Assembly (NCBI GenBank): GCA_035524335.1
Contig: DATKPE010000001.1
Coordinates: 1 to 64,000 of the forward strand
Reading direction: 5' to 3'
DNA length: 64,000 nt
DNA from: DATKPE01 sp035524335
Lineage (GTDB): Bacteria > Bacteroidota > Ignavibacteria > UBA10030 > SZUA-254
The translations under genes were made by a program, and so were the position numbers. The notes beneath the pieces are model-generated. The model was not told the DNA's origin. It saw nothing but the letters and a program-made list of their open reading frames with translations, and made no database searches. Positions 7,131 to 19,396 of the stretch are shown piece by piece. The stretch's first letter is position 1. Every line of letters starts with the position of its first letter.

Positions 7131-7313
7131 ATGAAAGAAAAGATCATTGCTTTTTTTACCGACGTCGTCAAGGAAATGAAAAAGGTGACCTGGCCGCACA
7201 AGGAGGAGCTTCGCGAATCGACCGCGATTGTGCTCGTGGTGTGCGGGGTCATTGCGCTCTTCGTTTTCGGCATCGACTGGATCGTCAGCAACATTCTCAA
7301 ACTGATCATCTAA
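7131..7313 (+). CDS. secE: preprotein translocase subunit SecE
   Basis: A 60-residue, single-span inner-membrane protein. The cytoplasmic amphipathic helix carries the conserved EMKKVTWP segment, followed by the membrane helix STAIVLVVCGVIALFVFGI. The minimal length is that of the single-helix SecE of most bacteria. It clamps SecY in the SecYEG channel; secY is at 32271 in the same supercluster. nusG starts 16 bases downstream. Confidence 0.96.
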   Translation: MKEKIIAFFTDVVKEMKKVTWPHKEELRESTAIVLVVCGVIALFVFGIDWIVSNILKLII

Positions 7314-7329
7314 CGCGCGTCGAGGAATC

Positions 7330-7878
7330 GTGAGCGACACACAACCGAAAAAACGCTGGTACGCGGTCAGAACCTACTCCGGCCACGAGAACAAGGTGAA
7401 GGCGCACCTCGAAAACGAGGTCAAGCACGCCAACCTGACGGAACGGATCACCAGCGTCATGGTCCCCGCCGACAAGATTTTCGAGGTGAAGGAGGGAAAG
7501 AAAAAGAGCAAGACGAAGAATTTCTTCCCCGGCTATATCCTTGTGGAGGCGGTGCTCGACAAGGAGACCAAGCATCTGATCCTGAACACGCCCTCCGTGA
7601 TCAGCTTTGTCGGGTCGCGCAACGAACCGGCGCCGCTGCAGATGGAGGAGGTCAAGCGTCTTATCGGCAGGATGGAGGAACGGAAGGACGTCGAGGTGCT
7701 CGAGATCCCGTTCCACGTCGGGGATGCCGTCAAGGTCATCGACGGTCCCTTCAACAATTTTACCGGCTTCGTGCAGGATGTCAACGAGGAAAAAATGAAG
7801 CTCCGCGTCATGGTGAGCATCTTCGGCCGCAGAACGCCGGTCGAACTCGATTTCAACCAGGTCGAACTTGAAAAGTAA
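7330..7878 (+). CDS. nusG: transcription termination/antitermination protein NusG
   Basis: A 182-residue protein with GTG start. The NGN domain (about 8-115, starting KRWYAVRTYSGHENKV) binds the RNA polymerase clamp; a KOW domain follows at about 128-160 (HVGDAVKVIDGPFNNFTG) that contacts Rho or ribosomal S10. Both are intact, with the residue spacing of ordinary housekeeping NusG rather than a RfaH-type paralogue. It lies between secE and rplK. Confidence 0.97.
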   Translation: MSDTQPKKRWYAVRTYSGHENKVKAHLENEVKHANLTERITSVMVPADKIFEVKEGKKKSKTKNFFPGYILVEAVLDKETKHLILNTPSVISFVGSRNEPAPLQMEEVKRLIGRMEERKDVEVLEIPFHVGDAVKVIDGPFNNFTGFVQDVNEEKMKLRVMVSIFGRRTPVELDFNQVELEK

Positions 7879-7896
7879 CAGAGAAGGCACTCGCGT

Positions 7897-8319
7897 ATGA
7901 AAAAAGTCACCGGATTCATCAAACTGCAGATTCCCGCCGGTTCGGCAAATCCCGCGCCGCCGATCGGTCCGGCCCTCGGTCAGAAGGGGGTCAATATCAT
8001 GGAATTCTGCAAGCAGTTCAATGCGCGCACACAGGACAAGAAGGGGCTGATCATCCCCGTGGTGATCACCGTCTTTTCCGACAAGTCGTTCACCTTCATT
8101 ACGAAGACGCCCCCCGCCTCTGTGCTCCTGGCGAAGGCCGCGAAGGTGGAAAAAGGGTCCGGCGAGCCGAACAGGACGAAAGTCGGCAAGGTCACCCGCG
8201 CCCAGGTGCGCGAGATTGCCGAGACCAAGATGCCTGATCTGAACGCGAACGATATTGAAGCGGCCATGAAGATGGTCGCCGGAACTGCCCGGAGTATGGG
8301 CATCACCGTCGTCGATTGA
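7897..8319 (+). CDS. rplK: 50S ribosomal protein L11
   Basis: A 140-residue protein of standard length. The N-terminal domain shows the proline-rich PAGSANPAPPIGPALG signature; the C-terminal RNA-binding domain ends in ARSMGITV. It binds the GTPase-associated region of 23S rRNA. It is first of rplKAJL, with an unusually neat palindrome (8334-8349) between it and rplA. Confidence 0.97.
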   Translation: MKKVTGFIKLQIPAGSANPAPPIGPALGQKGVNIMEFCKQFNARTQDKKGLIIPVVITVFSDKSFTFITKTPPASVLLAKAAKVEKGSGEPNRTKVGKVTRAQVREIAETKMPDLNANDIEAAMKMVAGTARSMGITVVD

Positions 8320-8333
8320 TGTCATCAGTGGAA

Positions 8334-8349
8334 GTCTCCCGCGGGAGAC
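8334..8349 (+). promoter_or_regulatory. perfect 16-base palindrome between rplK and rplA
   Basis: GTCTCCCGCGGGAGAC is self-complementary and lies 34 bases before the rplA ATG. In RNA it would form a short, very stable hairpin without a T-run, so it is not a terminator. L1 represses its own operon in many bacteria by binding an mRNA mimic of its 23S site; this could be such an element, but the L1 consensus cannot be confirmed by eye. Confidence 0.35.
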
Positions 8350-8383
8350 GCCAGCACCACACTACTCACACGAGGAACGGAGT

Positions 8384-9079
8384 ATGCAGAGAAGCAAACG
8401 GTATACAGCTGCGGCGGCGAAAGTCGACGCCAAGAAACTCTACACGGTGGAAGACGCCGTTGCGCGCGTAAAGGAGATGGCGGGCGCGAAGTTCAACGAA
8501 GGGGTCGACATCGCCGTCCGGCTCGGCGTCGATCCGAAGAAAGCCGATCAGGCAATCCGCGGCACCGTCGCACTTCCCCACGGGATCGGCAAGGAGGTCA
8601 AGGTGCTCGTCCTGGCGAAACCGCCGAAGGATGAGGAAGCCAAGAACGCCGGCGCCGACCATGCGGGTCTCGCGGAATACATCCAGAAGATCCAGGGCGG
8701 CTGGGCGGATATCGATGTCATCATCGCCACCCCCGACGTGATGGGTGAAGTCGGCAAGCTCGGGAAAGTGCTCGGCCCCCGCGGCCTGATGCCGAACCCG
8801 AAGAGCGGCACCGTCACCCCGGATGTCGCAAAAGCCGTCAAGGAAGTCAAGGCCGGCAAGATCGAATTTCGCGTCGACAAGGCGGGCATTCTCCACGCCA
8901 CCGTCGGCAAGGCTGATTTTGAGGCGCAGAAACTCGTCGACAACATCAACGCGTTTCTGGGCACGGTGCTCCGCGTAAAACCGGCGACCGCCAAGGGCCA
9001 GTACATCCGCTCCATCGCCATTTCGAGCACGATGGGCCCGGGCGTTCACATCGACCGGAATGTTGCGGTCACGCACTGA
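8384..9079 (+). CDS. rplA: 50S ribosomal protein L1
   Basis: A 231-residue protein of normal length. It carries KFNEGVDIAVRLGVDPKKADQ near the start and the L1 signature LGPRGLMPNPKSGTVTPDV in the second domain, ending in ISSTMGPGVHID. It binds the L1 stalk of 23S rRNA and helps release deacylated tRNA; in many bacteria it also represses its own operon. It is followed by a 96-base structured spacer before rplJ. Confidence 0.97.
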   Translation: MQRSKRYTAAAAKVDAKKLYTVEDAVARVKEMAGAKFNEGVDIAVRLGVDPKKADQAIRGTVALPHGIGKEVKVLVLAKPPKDEEAKNAGADHAGLAEYIQKIQGGWADIDVIIATPDVMGEVGKLGKVLGPRGLMPNPKSGTVTPDVAKAVKEVKAGKIEFRVDKAGILHATVGKADFEAQKLVDNINAFLGTVLRVKPATAKGQYIRSIAISSTMGPGVHIDRNVAVTH

Positions 9080-9114
9080 CAGAGAACTTATTACGCACTC
9101 ACACTACAGGATAT

Positions 9115-9152
9115 CCGTCGCCTGCCCCGCTGAGCGGGGGCTTCTCAGACGG
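9115..9152 (+). promoter_or_regulatory. putative L10 (rplJL) autoregulatory leader
   Basis: The rplA-rplJ spacer folds into a two-tier stem: outer CCGTC (9115-9119) with GACGG (9148-9152), inner CCCCGC (9125-9130) with GCGGGG (9134-9139) around loop TGA, with an asymmetric internal loop in between. A bulged stem just ahead of rplJ is the known form of leaders bound by the L10-L12 complex. Matching the Rfam L10 leader would need a covariance search. Confidence 0.5.
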
Positions 9153-9175
9153 CGGGAATCGTCACAGAGGAAACC

Positions 9176-9697
9176 ATGAAACGTTCGGAAAAGGATCAGA
9201 TCATCGCAGAGGTCCGCGAGAAAGCCGCACGGGCCACCGGGATGTTCTTCGCCGATTACACCGGCATCACCGTTGAGGAGATCAACGCTCTCCGGCAGGA
9301 ATTCCGGAAGGTGAAGGTCGACTACCGGGTGGTGAAGAACACGCTCGCCCGGAAGGCGCTGGAAAGCGTCGGCGGGTACGATGCCGTGCTCGGCAGGCTC
9401 ACCGCGCCGACCGGCATTGCATTCGCGTACGATGATCCCGCCGCTCCGGCGAAGGTCATCAAGAAGTTTCGCGAGAAGAACGAGAAGCTCGTCCTCAAGG
9501 TCTGCGTCATCGACAAACAGCTCTTTGAGGGAAGCCGTCTCGATGAGATCGCGAAACTGCCGTCGCGGAAGGAGCTCGTCGCCGCCATTCTCGGCAGTGT
9601 CCAGGCACCCGCCTCGGGCATCGTCGGTGTGCTGAATGCGGTCGCACGGGATCTCGTCAATGTGATCGATCAGATCGAAAAGAAAAAGGCCGCCTGA
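9176..9697 (+). CDS. rplJ: 50S ribosomal protein L10
   Basis: A 173-residue stalk-base protein. It opens with MKRSEKDQIIAEVREK and has the FADYTGITVEEINALR and YRVVKNTLARKAL segments typical of L10; the C-terminal helix (VLNAVARDLVNVIDQIEKKK) carries L7/L12 dimers. Length is normal. It is preceded by a structured leader and followed 54 bases later by rplL. Confidence 0.96.
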   Translation: MKRSEKDQIIAEVREKAARATGMFFADYTGITVEEINALRQEFRKVKVDYRVVKNTLARKALESVGGYDAVLGRLTAPTGIAFAYDDPAAPAKVIKKFREKNEKLVLKVCVIDKQLFEGSRLDEIAKLPSRKELVAAILGSVQAPASGIVGVLNAVARDLVNVIDQIEKKKAA

Positions 9698-9751
9698 CGG
9701 CGGTCAGCCACCAGTCTAGAGAACAATATCAGATCATAAAGGAGAAGTACC

Positions 9752-10138
9752 ATGTCTGTCGTCCAGGAAATCGTTGAAAAGATTGAAAAGCTCACACTGC
9801 TCGAAGCGTCGGAACTGAAGAAGGCGCTTGAGGAGAAATTCGGCGTCACGGCCGCAGCGCCGATGATGATGGCAGGCGGTATGATGCCCGCCGGCGGCGG
9901 TGCGGCAGCGCCCGCGGCCGAAGCGCAGACCGAATTCAACGTCGTTCTCAAGAACGCCGGCGCCCAGAAGATCAACGTGATCAAGGTTGTCCGCGCGGCA
10001 ACCGGCCTCGGCCTCAAGGAAGCGAAGGATCTCGTCGACGGCGCGCCGAAGACGGTGAAGGAAGCCCTTGGCAAGGACGATGCGGAGAAGCTGAAGAAGG
10101 AACTGGAAGAGGCCGGAGCGGAAGTCGAGCTGAAATAA
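9752..10138 (+). CDS. rplL: 50S ribosomal protein L7/L12, methionine-rich hinge
   Basis: A 128-residue stalk protein. The N-terminal dimerisation domain spans about 1-34. The C-terminal factor-binding domain (about 60-128) contains NVIKVVRAATGLGLKEAKDLV. The flexible hinge between them (38-58) is MMMAGGMMPAGGG followed by Ala/Pro, with five methionines; most L7/L12 hinges are Ala/Val/Gly only. The flanking domains are fully conserved, so it should be functional. It is followed by a strong hairpin before rpoB. Confidence 0.96.
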   Translation: MSVVQEIVEKIEKLTLLEASELKKALEEKFGVTAAAPMMMAGGMMPAGGGAAAPAAEAQTEFNVVLKNAGAQKINVIKVVRAATGLGLKEAKDLVDGAPKTVKEALGKDDAEKLKKELEEAGAEVELK

Positions 10139-10192
10139 GGCCCTGATAATCCAGCAGACCACTGCATGACGGAAATCTGATCTGCAACACCG

Positions 10193-10239
10193 CCGATAAC
10201 CTGGCTCCGGCCGGGTTATCGGTTTCTTGTTTTTTTTTC
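10193..10239 (+). terminator. intrinsic terminator/attenuator between rplL and rpoB
   Basis: CCGATAACC (10193-10201) pairs perfectly with GGTTATCGG (10214-10222); the 12-base loop can add further GC pairs. A T-rich run (TTTCTTGTTTTTTTTT) follows. It lies in the 179-base spacer ahead of rpoB. A partial terminator at this place is known in enterobacteria, where it sets the ratio of stalk proteins to RNA polymerase; the same use is inferred here. Confidence 0.8.
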
Positions 10240-10317
10240 ACGAATGGTTGTCCGGCCCTGCCGCGGCCGGCAGACGACCCTGAGCGAGTGACGTCCACCA
10301 CGTAAGGAGATCGAACG

Positions 10318-14094
<3,777 letters not shown>

Positions 14095-14118
14095 TATTCG
14101 AATCCGGAGAGCGATCCT

Positions 14119-17100
14119 ATGGCATACACACACGAAGCGGCGATCAAGAAAAATTTTTCCAAGATTACCATCACCCTTGCCTCATCCGACCTGATTCTGT
14201 CGCGGTCGCACGGCGAAGTGACCAAACCGGAGACGATCAATTACCGGTCGTTCCGCCCGGAGAAGGACGGTCTCTTCTGCGAGAAGATTTTCGGTCCGGT
14301 GCGCGACTGGGAGTGTCATTGCGGGAAATACAAGCGGATACGGTACAAGGGAATCATCTGCGACCGGTGCGGCGTCGAGGTGACGCAGAAAAGCGTCCGG
14401 CGCGAGCGGATGGGGCATATTTCCCTCGCCGTCCCGATCGTCCATATCTGGTATTTCAAATCCGCGCCGTCCAAGATCGGAAACCTGCTCGGCCTCAGCA
14501 ACAAGGATCTCGAGCGGATCATCTATTATGAATCGTACGTCGTCGTCCAGCCCGGCCCGACCGGCCTGAAACAGATGGATCTTCTTTCGGAGGAGCAGTA
14601 CTACGACGTGCTCGCGTCGCTTCCCGAAAAACACCACGATCTCGACGATACCGATCAGAGGAAATTCATCGCCCGCATCGGCGGCGACGCCATCAAGGCG
14701 CTCCTGAAACGGGTCGACATCGACGTCCTTGCCGCCCAGCTCCGGATCGATTCGAAAGAAGAGACCTCCGTGCAGAAAAAGCAGGAGCTCCTGAAGCGGC
14801 TCCGGGTCATTGATGCGTTCCGCGAGCGGGAAAACGGCCCGATGAACAAACCGGACTGGATGGTGCTCGACGTTATTCCGGTCATCCCGCCGGAACTGCG
14901 GCCGCTCGTGCCGCTCGAGGGAGGCCGGTTCGCCACCTCCGATCTCAACGATCTCTACCGGCGCGTCATCATCCGGAACAACCGTCTGAAACGCCTCATC
15001 GAAATCAAGGCGCCCGAGGTCATCCTCCGGAACGAAAAACGGATGCTCCAGGAAGCGGTTGACTCGCTCTTCGACAACTCCCGCCGGGTGAACGCCGTCC
15101 GGTCGGACAACAACCGTGCGCTGAAATCGCTCTCGGACATGCTCAAGGGAAAACAGGGCAGGTTCCGGCAGAATCTGCTCGGCAAGCGGGTCGATTACTC
15201 GGGCCGTTCCGTCATCGTCGTCGGTCCGGAACTCCGGCTCCATGAGTGCGGCCTGCCCAAGGACATGGCGGTCGAACTCTTCAAACCGTTCATCATCAGG
15301 AAACTGATCGAGCGCGGGCTCGTCAAGACCGTCAAAAGTGCCAAGAAAATGGTCGATAAGAAGGGTCCCGAGGTGTGGGAAATCCTCGAGCACATCATCG
15401 ACGGACATCCGGTCCTGCTCAACCGCGCGCCCACACTCCACCGTCTCGGCATCCAGGCGTTCCAGCCGGTGCTGGTGGAAGGGAAGGCGATCCGGATCCA
15501 TCCGATGGTCTGCACCGCGTTCAACGCCGATTTCGACGGCGACCAGATGGCGGTCCACGTCCCTCTCTCGTTCGACGCACAGCTGGAAGCGCGCATTCTC
15601 ATGCTCTCCAGCCACAACATTCTTTCTCCGTCAAACGGTGCGCCGATCGTTCATCCGACCCAGGATCAGGTGCTCGGATGCTATTATCTCACGAAATCGA
15701 AGCCGGGCGACATCGGCGAAGGGAAGCTGTTCTACTCGGCCGAAGAGGCGATCATCGCCTACAATCTCGGACGGGTCGGGCTCCATGCGCGCATCAAGGT
15801 TCGCATGAACGGCGCGCTTCTGGAGACCACCATCGGCCGCGTCATCTTCAACCAGATCGTGCCGGCGGAGATGGGGTATATCAACGAACTGCTGAACAAA
15901 AACCGCCTCACCCAGATCGTTCAGTCGGTCTTCCGAACCTGCGGTAATCTCCGGACGGCCGAATTTCTTGACGAACTCAAGAACCTCGGATTCACCTATG
16001 CGACGAAAGGCGGCCTCTCCGTCTCCATCGGCGACGTCGTCATCCCGAAGGAAAAGGAAGAGGTCATTTCCAAGGCTCTGCGCGATGTCGACAACGTGCA
16101 GAATCAGTACTACCGCGGCTTCATCACCGACGGCGAACGGTACAACAAGGTGATCGATATCTGGACGCGGACCACCAACAAGGTGGCGGAGCGCCTGTTT
16201 GATGCGCTCCAGCATGCGCGGGACGGCTTCAATTCGCTCTATATGATGGTCGACTCCGGCGCGCGCGGCTCCAAGGAGCAGGTGCGCCAGCTGGCCGGCA
16301 TGCGCGGTCTGATGGCCAAACCCCAGAAGAGCATGTCGGGCGCCACGGGCGAACTGATCGAAAACCCGATTATTGCCAATTTCCGCGAAGGCCTCTCGAT
16401 TCTCGAGTACTTCATCTCAACCCACGGCGCCCGTAAAGGGCTTGCCGATACGGCCCTGAAAACGGCGGACGCCGGGTATCTGACCCGCCGTCTCGTCGAC
16501 GTCGCGCAGGACGCGATCATTACGGACCTCGACTGCGGCACGATCCGCGGCGTGCTCACCAGCGCCCTGAAGGAAGGGGAAGACGTCAAAGAGCCTCTCT
16601 CCGAGCGTATCCTGGGCCGCGTGGCCGTGCACGATGTCGTCGATCCGCTATCGCGCAAGGTGCTGATCAAAGCGGGCGAACTGATCGACGAAAAGGTCGC
16701 CGCCTCGATCGCCGAAACCTCCATCGAATCGGTCGAAATCCGGTCGGTGCTGACGTGCGAGGCGAAACGCGGCGTCTGCGGAAAATGTTACGGAAGGAAT
16801 CTGACAACGTCGAAGCTGGTGGAGCCGGGCGAACCGGTCGGGATCCTGGCCGCACAGTCGATCGGCGAACCGGGCACACAGCTCACCCTCCGGACGTTCC
16901 ACACCGGCGGCACCGCGAGCCTTATCGCGGCGCAGTCGCAGATCATCTCGAAGTTCGACGGTCTTGCGAAATACGACGGGATCAAGTTCCTCAAGCAGAC
17001 CGATTCCGATGCGAAGCTGATCGTCATCGGCCGGAGCGGCGTCGTGAATATCGTCGACGCGGACAACCGCGTGCTGACCAAATACGATGTCCCCTACGGC

Positions 17101-18396
17101 TCGACACTCCTGGTGGCGAACGGAGCCACGGTGAAACGCGGCGAAATCATCTACGAATGGGATCCGTACAACGCCGTCATCATCTCGGAGCACCCGGGAA
17201 CGGTGCGATATCAGGACCTGCGGGAAAATGTGACCTACCGCGAGGAGCCCGACGAGCAGACCGGCCACATTCAGAAGGTCGTAATCGATTCGCGCGACCG
17301 GACGCTGAGCCCGACGCTGACCGTTATGAACGACAAGGAGCAGAAGGTCGGCAACTACATCATTCCGACCCGCGCACACCTTGCGGTGAACGACGGCGAA
17401 GCGGTTCAGGCGGGTACCGTTCTGGTGAAAATACCCCGCGATTCCGGTAAAACACGCGATATTACGGGCGGTCTGCCGCGCGTGACCGAACTGTTCGAGG
17501 CGCGAAGTCCGGCCGATCCGGCCATCGTCTCGGAAATCGACGGCATCGTCAAGATCGGACCGCAGAAGCGCGGTTCCCGCGAAATCCTTGTCCGGAGCCA
17601 CGACGGCCTCGACGAGCGGCGCTACATGATCCCGATGGGCAAGCATGTTCTCATCCAGGATGACGACGTGATCCGGGCGGGGGAACGCCTTTCGGACGGC
17701 GCCATCGATCCGCACGACATTCTCCGGATCAAGGGCGTCGGCGCGGTCGAGGAATACCTGGTGAACGAAATCCAGGAAGTCTACCGGATGCAGGGCGTGA
17801 AGATCAACGACAAACACATCGAAGTGATCGTCCGCCAGATGATGCAGAAGGTCCGGATCATCGATCCGGGAGACACACGGTTCCTGGAAGACGACTACGT
17901 CGACATTCAGACGGTGAACGCAGAGAACGATCTTCTGCAGGATCAGGTCGTTGTCGTCAACAAGGGCGATTCCAAGTACAAGAACGGCCAGACGGCGCAG
18001 AAGAAGAAGGTGCGGGAAGTGAATCTCGACCTGAAGAAGAAGCTGAAGAAGGTGGCGGAAATCCGGGATGCCGATGCGGCGACCACGGAGCCGATCCTTC
18101 TCGGCATCACCCAGGCGGCGCTTTCGACCGACAGCTTCATCTCCGCGGCATCGTTCCAGGAGACGACGAAAGTCCTCACCGATGCAGCCATCGAAGGGAA
18201 GGTCGACTTCCTTCTGGGATTGAAGGAAAACGTGATCATGGGTCATCTGATCCCGGCGGGTACCGGATTGAAGAAGTTCCGGAATATAATAGTCGCGCCG
18301 TCGGAAGAGGGACCCCGTGTCGAGCTGACACTCCCGGTCGAAGAGGAGGCGGAAGAGGTCAAAAAGACCGCAAAAAAGGAAAAAACGCTCCTCTGA
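14119..18396 (+). CDS. rpoC: DNA-directed RNA polymerase subunit beta'
   Basis: A 1425-residue catalytic subunit. The N-terminal zinc site uses C66, C68, C81 and C84. The absolutely conserved NADFDGDQMAVH (about 469-480) binds the catalytic magnesium. The second zinc cluster (CEAKRGVCGKCYG, from about 879) and the trigger loop segment GEPGTQLTLRTFHTGG are present. A charged Lys/Glu tail ends the protein. The 112-base spacer after it contains a promoter for rpsL rather than a clear terminator. Confidence 0.98.
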   Translation: MAYTHEAAIKKNFSKITITLASSDLILSRSHGEVTKPETINYRSFRPEKDGLFCEKIFGPVRDWECHCGKYKRIRYKGIICDRCGVEVTQKSVRRERMGHISLAVPIVHIWYFKSAPSKIGNLLGLSNKDLERIIYYESYVVVQPGPTGLKQMDLLSEEQYYDVLASLPEKHHDLDDTDQRKFIARIGGDAIKALLKRVDIDVLAAQLRIDSKEETSVQKKQELLKRLRVIDAFRERENGPMNKPDWMVLDVIPVIPPELRPLVPLEGGRFATSDLNDLYRRVIIRNNRLKRLIEIKAPEVILRNEKRMLQEAVDSLFDNSRRVNAVRSDNNRALKSLSDMLKGKQGRFRQNLLGKRVDYSGRSVIVVGPELRLHECGLPKDMAVELFKPFIIRKLIERGLVKTVKSAKKMVDKKGPEVWEILEHIIDGHPVLLNRAPTLHRLGIQAFQPVLVEGKAIRIHPMVCTAFNADFDGDQMAVHVPLSFDAQLEARILMLSSHNILSPSNGAPIVHPTQDQVLGCYYLTKSKPGDIGEGKLFYSAEEAIIAYNLGRVGLHARIKVRMNGALLETTIGRVIFNQIVPAEMGYINELLNKNRLTQIVQSVFRTCGNLRTAEFLDELKNLGFTYATKGGLSVSIGDVVIPKEKEEVISKALRDVDNVQNQYYRGFITDGERYNKVIDIWTRTTNKVAERLFDALQHARDGFNSLYMMVDSGARGSKEQVRQLAGMRGLMAKPQKSMSGATGELIENPIIANFREGLSILEYFISTHGARKGLADTALKTADAGYLTRRLVDVAQDAIITDLDCGTIRGVLTSALKEGEDVKEPLSERILGRVAVHDVVDPLSRKVLIKAGELIDEKVAASIAETSIESVEIRSVLTCEAKRGVCGKCYGRNLTTSKLVEPGEPVGILAAQSIGEPGTQLTLRTFHTGGTASLIAAQSQIISKFDGLAKYDGIKFLKQTDSDAKLIVIGRSGVVNIVDADNRVLTKYDVPYGSTLLVANGATVKRGEIIYEWDPYNAVIISEHPGTVRYQDLRENVTYREEPDEQTGHIQKVVIDSRDRTLSPTLTVMNDKEQKVGNYIIPTRAHLAVNDGEAVQAGTVLVKIPRDSGKTRDITGGLPRVTELFEARSPADPAIVSEIDGIVKIGPQKRGSREILVRSHDGLDERRYMIPMGKHVLIQDDDVIRAGERLSDGAIDPHDILRIKGVGAVEEYLVNEIQEVYRMQGVKINDKHIEVIVRQMMQKVRIIDPGDTRFLEDDYVDIQTVNAENDLLQDQVVVVNKGDSKYKNGQTAQKKKVREVNLDLKKKLKKVAEIRDADAATTEPILLGITQAALSTDSFISAASFQETTKVLTDAAIEGKVDFLLGLKENVIMGHLIPAGTGLKKFRNIIVAPSEEGPRVELTLPVEEEAEEVKKTAKKEKTLL

Positions 18397-18445
18397 GGGT
18401 GATTTCGGGCAAACAGGGAATATGCGCAGTTTTAAAAGAATTTGA

Positions 18446-18474
18446 TTGACAAAATCAAAAAAAATTCATAAATT
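18446..18474 (+). promoter_or_regulatory. strong promoter for the rpsL (str) operon
   Basis: TTGACA (18446-18451), 17 bases, TAAATT (18469-18474): a near-ideal housekeeping promoter. Read in Bacteroidota form it is TTG, 20 bases, TAAATTGG (7 of 8 to TAnnTTTG). A 7-base inverted repeat, TTTGATT (18441-18447) and AATCAAA (18453-18459), overlaps the upstream box and could be an operator. The segment is far more AT-rich than its surroundings. Confidence 0.75.
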
Positions 18475-18508
18475 GGTAAGCTTGATCATTATTAAGGAGT
18501 GAACCACT

Positions 18509-18880
18509 CTGCCTACGATAAATCAACTTGTTAGGATAAGTCGCTCACAAGTTACTTGGAAGAGCAAAGCCCCTGCGCTCCAGCAGTCGCCGCAAAAGCG
18601 GGGTGTCTGCACCAGGGTCTATACGACGACACCGAAAAAGCCGAACTCCGCACTGCGGAAGGTTGCGCGCGTTCGTCTGACCAACGGCATCGAGGTGACT
18701 GCGTATATTCCGGGTGAAGGTCATAATCTGCAGGAACATTCCATCGTGCTGATCCGCGGAGGCAGGGTGAAGGATCTACCGGGTGTCCGGTACCACATCA
18801 TCCGCGGCACGCTCGACACTGCCGGCGTCGCCGATCGGAAGCAGGGCCGGTCCAAATACGGAGCGAAAAAACCAAAGTAG
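18509..18880 (+). CDS. rpsL: 30S ribosomal protein S12, apparent CTG start
   Basis: A 123-residue decoding-centre protein. The family N-terminus (M)PTINQLVR is encoded directly after CTG at 18509. An in-frame TGA lies at 18500-18502 and no ATG, GTG or TTG occurs between it and the conserved residues; the first in-frame ATG is at 18695, inside the protein. AAGGAG at 18494-18499 lies nine bases before the CTG, which fits a ribosome binding site. TTTPKKPNSALRKVARVRL, the lysine-containing loop tied to streptomycin response, and VKDLPGVRYHIIRG are intact. The first codons are AT-rich. Either CTG is the real start or there is a base-call error. Confidence 0.93.
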   Translation: MPTINQLVRISRSQVTWKSKAPALQQSPQKRGVCTRVYTTTPKKPNSALRKVARVRLTNGIEVTAYIPGEGHNLQEHSIVLIRGGRVKDLPGVRYHIIRGTLDTAGVADRKQGRSKYGAKKPK

Positions 18881-18884
18881 CGGT

Positions 18885-19352
18885 ATGAGAAAAAAAACGT
18901 CATCCAAGCGGATCATCGATCCCGACCCGAAGTACAACGACCTGCTGGTCGCCAAATTCACCAACAACGTCCTCAAGCAGGGGAAAAAGCATCTTGCCCG
19001 CTCGATTGTGTACGATGCCCTGGATATCATTGAGGAACGGACCAAGCGGACCGGCATCGACACCTTTCGCAAGGCGGTCAATAACGTGAAACCGCTGCTT
19101 GAAATCCGCGCACGGCGCGTCGGCGGCGCGACCTATCAGATCCCGACGGAAGTGCGGCAGGAGCGGAGTCTCGCGCTTGCCATCCGGTGGCTGATCACGT
19201 ACGCCTCCGAACGGAAGGAAAAATCGTTCTCCCACAAGCTGGCCTCTGAATTTATCGCCGCTGCGAACAACGAGGGGAACGCGATCAAGAAAAAGGAAGA
19301 CACCCACAAAATGGCTGAAGCCAACAAGGCCTTCGCCCATTTCAAGTGGTAA
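18885..19352 (+). CDS. rpsG: 30S ribosomal protein S7
   Basis: A 155-residue head-domain protein starting MRKKTSSKR at 18885, four bases after rpsL. Longer in-frame starts lie inside rpsL and are rejected. KFTNNVLKQGKKHLAR, TRARRVGG-like ARRVGGATYQIPTEV and the C-terminal AEANKAFAHFKW match the family. S7 nucleates assembly of the 30S head and, in E. coli, represses the str operon. Confidence 0.96.
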   Translation: MRKKTSSKRIIDPDPKYNDLLVAKFTNNVLKQGKKHLARSIVYDALDIIEERTKRTGIDTFRKAVNNVKPLLEIRARRVGGATYQIPTEVRQERSLALAIRWLITYASERKEKSFSHKLASEFIAAANNEGNAIKKKEDTHKMAEANKAFAHFKW

Positions 19353-19396
19353 CTCCGCTGTTCCATCACTGAAACGATTTCATAGACACGGAAGCA

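Noticed and set aside
16648..18246. Open frame of about 532 codons on the minus strand inside rpoC
   Set aside because: Antisense shadow with no family resemblance or binding site.
18441..18459. 7-base inverted repeat after rpoC as a terminator
   Set aside because: No T-run follows on the plus strand; it overlaps the rpsL promoter instead, so I treat it as a possible operator.
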